A program made the position numbers and the translations under genes. From positions 908,001-972,000 of the forward strand of contig JAUTXW010000868.1 in assembly GCA_030620095.1 (NCBI GenBank): 64,000 nt of DNA. Direction: 5' to 3'. Positions 62,752 to 64,000 of this stretch are shown one piece after another (position 1 is the stretch's first letter; each line of letters opens with the position of its first letter). The notes beneath the pieces were generated by a model, which did not search any database, had not been told where the DNA came from, and saw only the letters and a list, made by a program, of their open reading frames with translations. The DNA is from Kuschelorhynchus macadamiae (taxonomy: Eukaryota > Arthropoda > Insecta > Coleoptera > Curculionidae).

Positions 62752-64000
62752 TTCTATGGAGAGTGGGCATTATATTATTTATCTAGTGGAAACTGGAACT
62801 CCGTTCTCAACTATACAAATGAGCTAATGTCCAAATAAACGTGGTTTGTTTGCTCATTTCCGAGTTTAACAAGCTAATGTTTTTAACTAAACAGAAGTGA
62901 CTCAATTTTTTTAGATTAAGTGGATAATCTGTCAGTCGTAGCGATATATCTTTTACGTTTTGCCGTTAGTTAATTTAGTTTAATTTAAAAATGCGTAAGT
63001 TTATGTAATCGAATTAAAACCACAGTTACACGTGATTTTAAAGCATGTACGATGGCTCTAGTAAATTAAAGAGTTATATGATAATTAGCCTCATTTATCG
63101 TGCCAAAAATCAAGAAAATAGCGTTGTCATATCATTGCTGCCGAAGTACGATATATTAAATATGGGACAGACACGTAGTCAGAAATTCAGTTCGGGGAGG
63201 GGGAGTTTCTCAAAACTGAAGAAAATTAAGAAGAAACATGTCTATACTAAAATATTTTTAGAGTTTCGGAGCGGTCCAGACCCCAACTTTGCCATGCTTC
63301 ATTTTATTGTAGGTGATCGCAACAAGCCCACATTTTTCTTGCTGCTCTTTAAGGCGGTTGAAACAGGGGAAAACATACAGGCTTATTTGGCTTGCATTTA
63401 TTAAAAGGCTATGCCGAACCATTAATCTCACTAACCGACTTTGATATTGATTGCTCTACAACAATACACACTTTTTAAAAGTTTAAAAATACATAGACAT
63501 AAAAATTTTTAAAAACAACAAGCAGATCTAATTTAAAAGTTTAATAAGAAACTAGTATTATTAAGTAGATGTCGATAAGCCACACGGTGCCAATTAGAAT
63601 TTGATTAAAGTATATCTTATTACATATCTTTTACATTCGTTTTTTCTTAAATTGAATTTAAAAAATTAATCATAAGATTCGTTTAAAAAAACCACAAGAA
63701 GAGGACGAGAACTTACAGTTATAGTGGGTCCTACCAGTCACAATAAAATTAGTACACATGTAGGATATTACATAGATAGACAGTTTTGGTGACACCATAA
63801 ACACACAGAATTAAAATTCGATGTTAATACCTATATAGGTGACTGCTAGCTGATTTAATATGGGAATGTATACAGTAGAATGTCTAGTTGTTTATGTTTA
63901 TACCATCGATATTATAATACGATGCGCTTAATCCGTCTATGTCCGTTCTTCTATTTACGGTGTGTCGATGCTTTTTTAATTTCCATCATTTCATTAAGGA
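62752..64000. other. Unrecognised; one 119-codon frame
   Basis: The plus-strand frame 63045-63404 has a basic middle (KLKKIKKKH) and GQTRSQKFSSGRGSFSK-type text that I associate with translated insect repeats, not with a gene. There is no splice or promoter context. Confidence 0.35.

Noticed and set aside
1..64000. CRISPR array, phage, plasmid or bacterial operon features
   Set aside because: No regularly spaced direct repeats of CRISPR type, no dense collinear ORFs, and spliced host genes show the DNA is eukaryotic.

Overview
This is AT-rich eukaryotic genomic DNA, almost certainly from an insect and most likely a beetle. Two host genes can be defended. One is ribosomal protein L27 (RpL27), split across introns; its protein reads like insect L27. 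The other is a secreted, single-exon histidine acid phosphatase at 59515-60621. Nearly everything else is layered, decayed mobile DNA. I see no CRISPR array, bacterial operon, rRNA gene or convincing free-standing tRNA gene.

Layout, 1-31 kb: a Penelope-like element (PLE) end (1-794); a DD41D mariner relic (1230-2070); a LINE endonuclease fragment (2393-2926); two back-to-back LINE relics (4300-7190); a second DD41D relic (8390-9310); several copies of an unnamed repeat family built from ~135-bp modules (10740-12415, 13575-15122, 18620-19125, 20790-21940, 24570-25290, 27835-28805); PLE pieces at 12850-13460 and 25300-26945, the latter with inverted arms and a hammerhead-like motif; a Jockey-type LINE (16300-18600); a broken THAP-domain exon (27126-27430); and a probable solo LTR (28154-28640).

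Layout, 31-39 kb: a four-deep nest. A PLE is interrupted by a 6.03-kb hAT-type element with a perfect 8-bp target duplication. That element is interrupted by a 5'-truncated but otherwise young CR1/L2-like LINE. The LINE's second ORF is interrupted by a 391-bp tRNA-related element flanked by a perfect 99-bp direct repeat. A second, nearly identical copy of the 391-bp element lies at 38647-39038 and a relative at about 61.2 kb.

Layout, 42-45 kb: RpL27, with a 5'-UTR intron of about 250 bp and a 2.1-kb coding intron carrying hAT and LINE remnants.

Layout, 46-54 kb: one long DD41D mariner-type transposon (46113-54032, TA target sites) with long inverted arms. Its left arm was opened by three later insertions: a DUF7869-like transposase relic, a 723-bp non-autonomous hAT, and a DD82E Tc1/mariner-type transposon that itself contains a 739-bp foldback repeat.

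Layout, 54-64 kb: a hAT relic (56430-58781) inserted into a tandemly repeated unit, then the acid phosphatase, a SINE-like relic, a small hairpin MITE and sequence I do not recognise. Apart from the two host genes, the window is mainly a record of which element jumped into which. Family names rest on motifs read by eye, and no database was searched.
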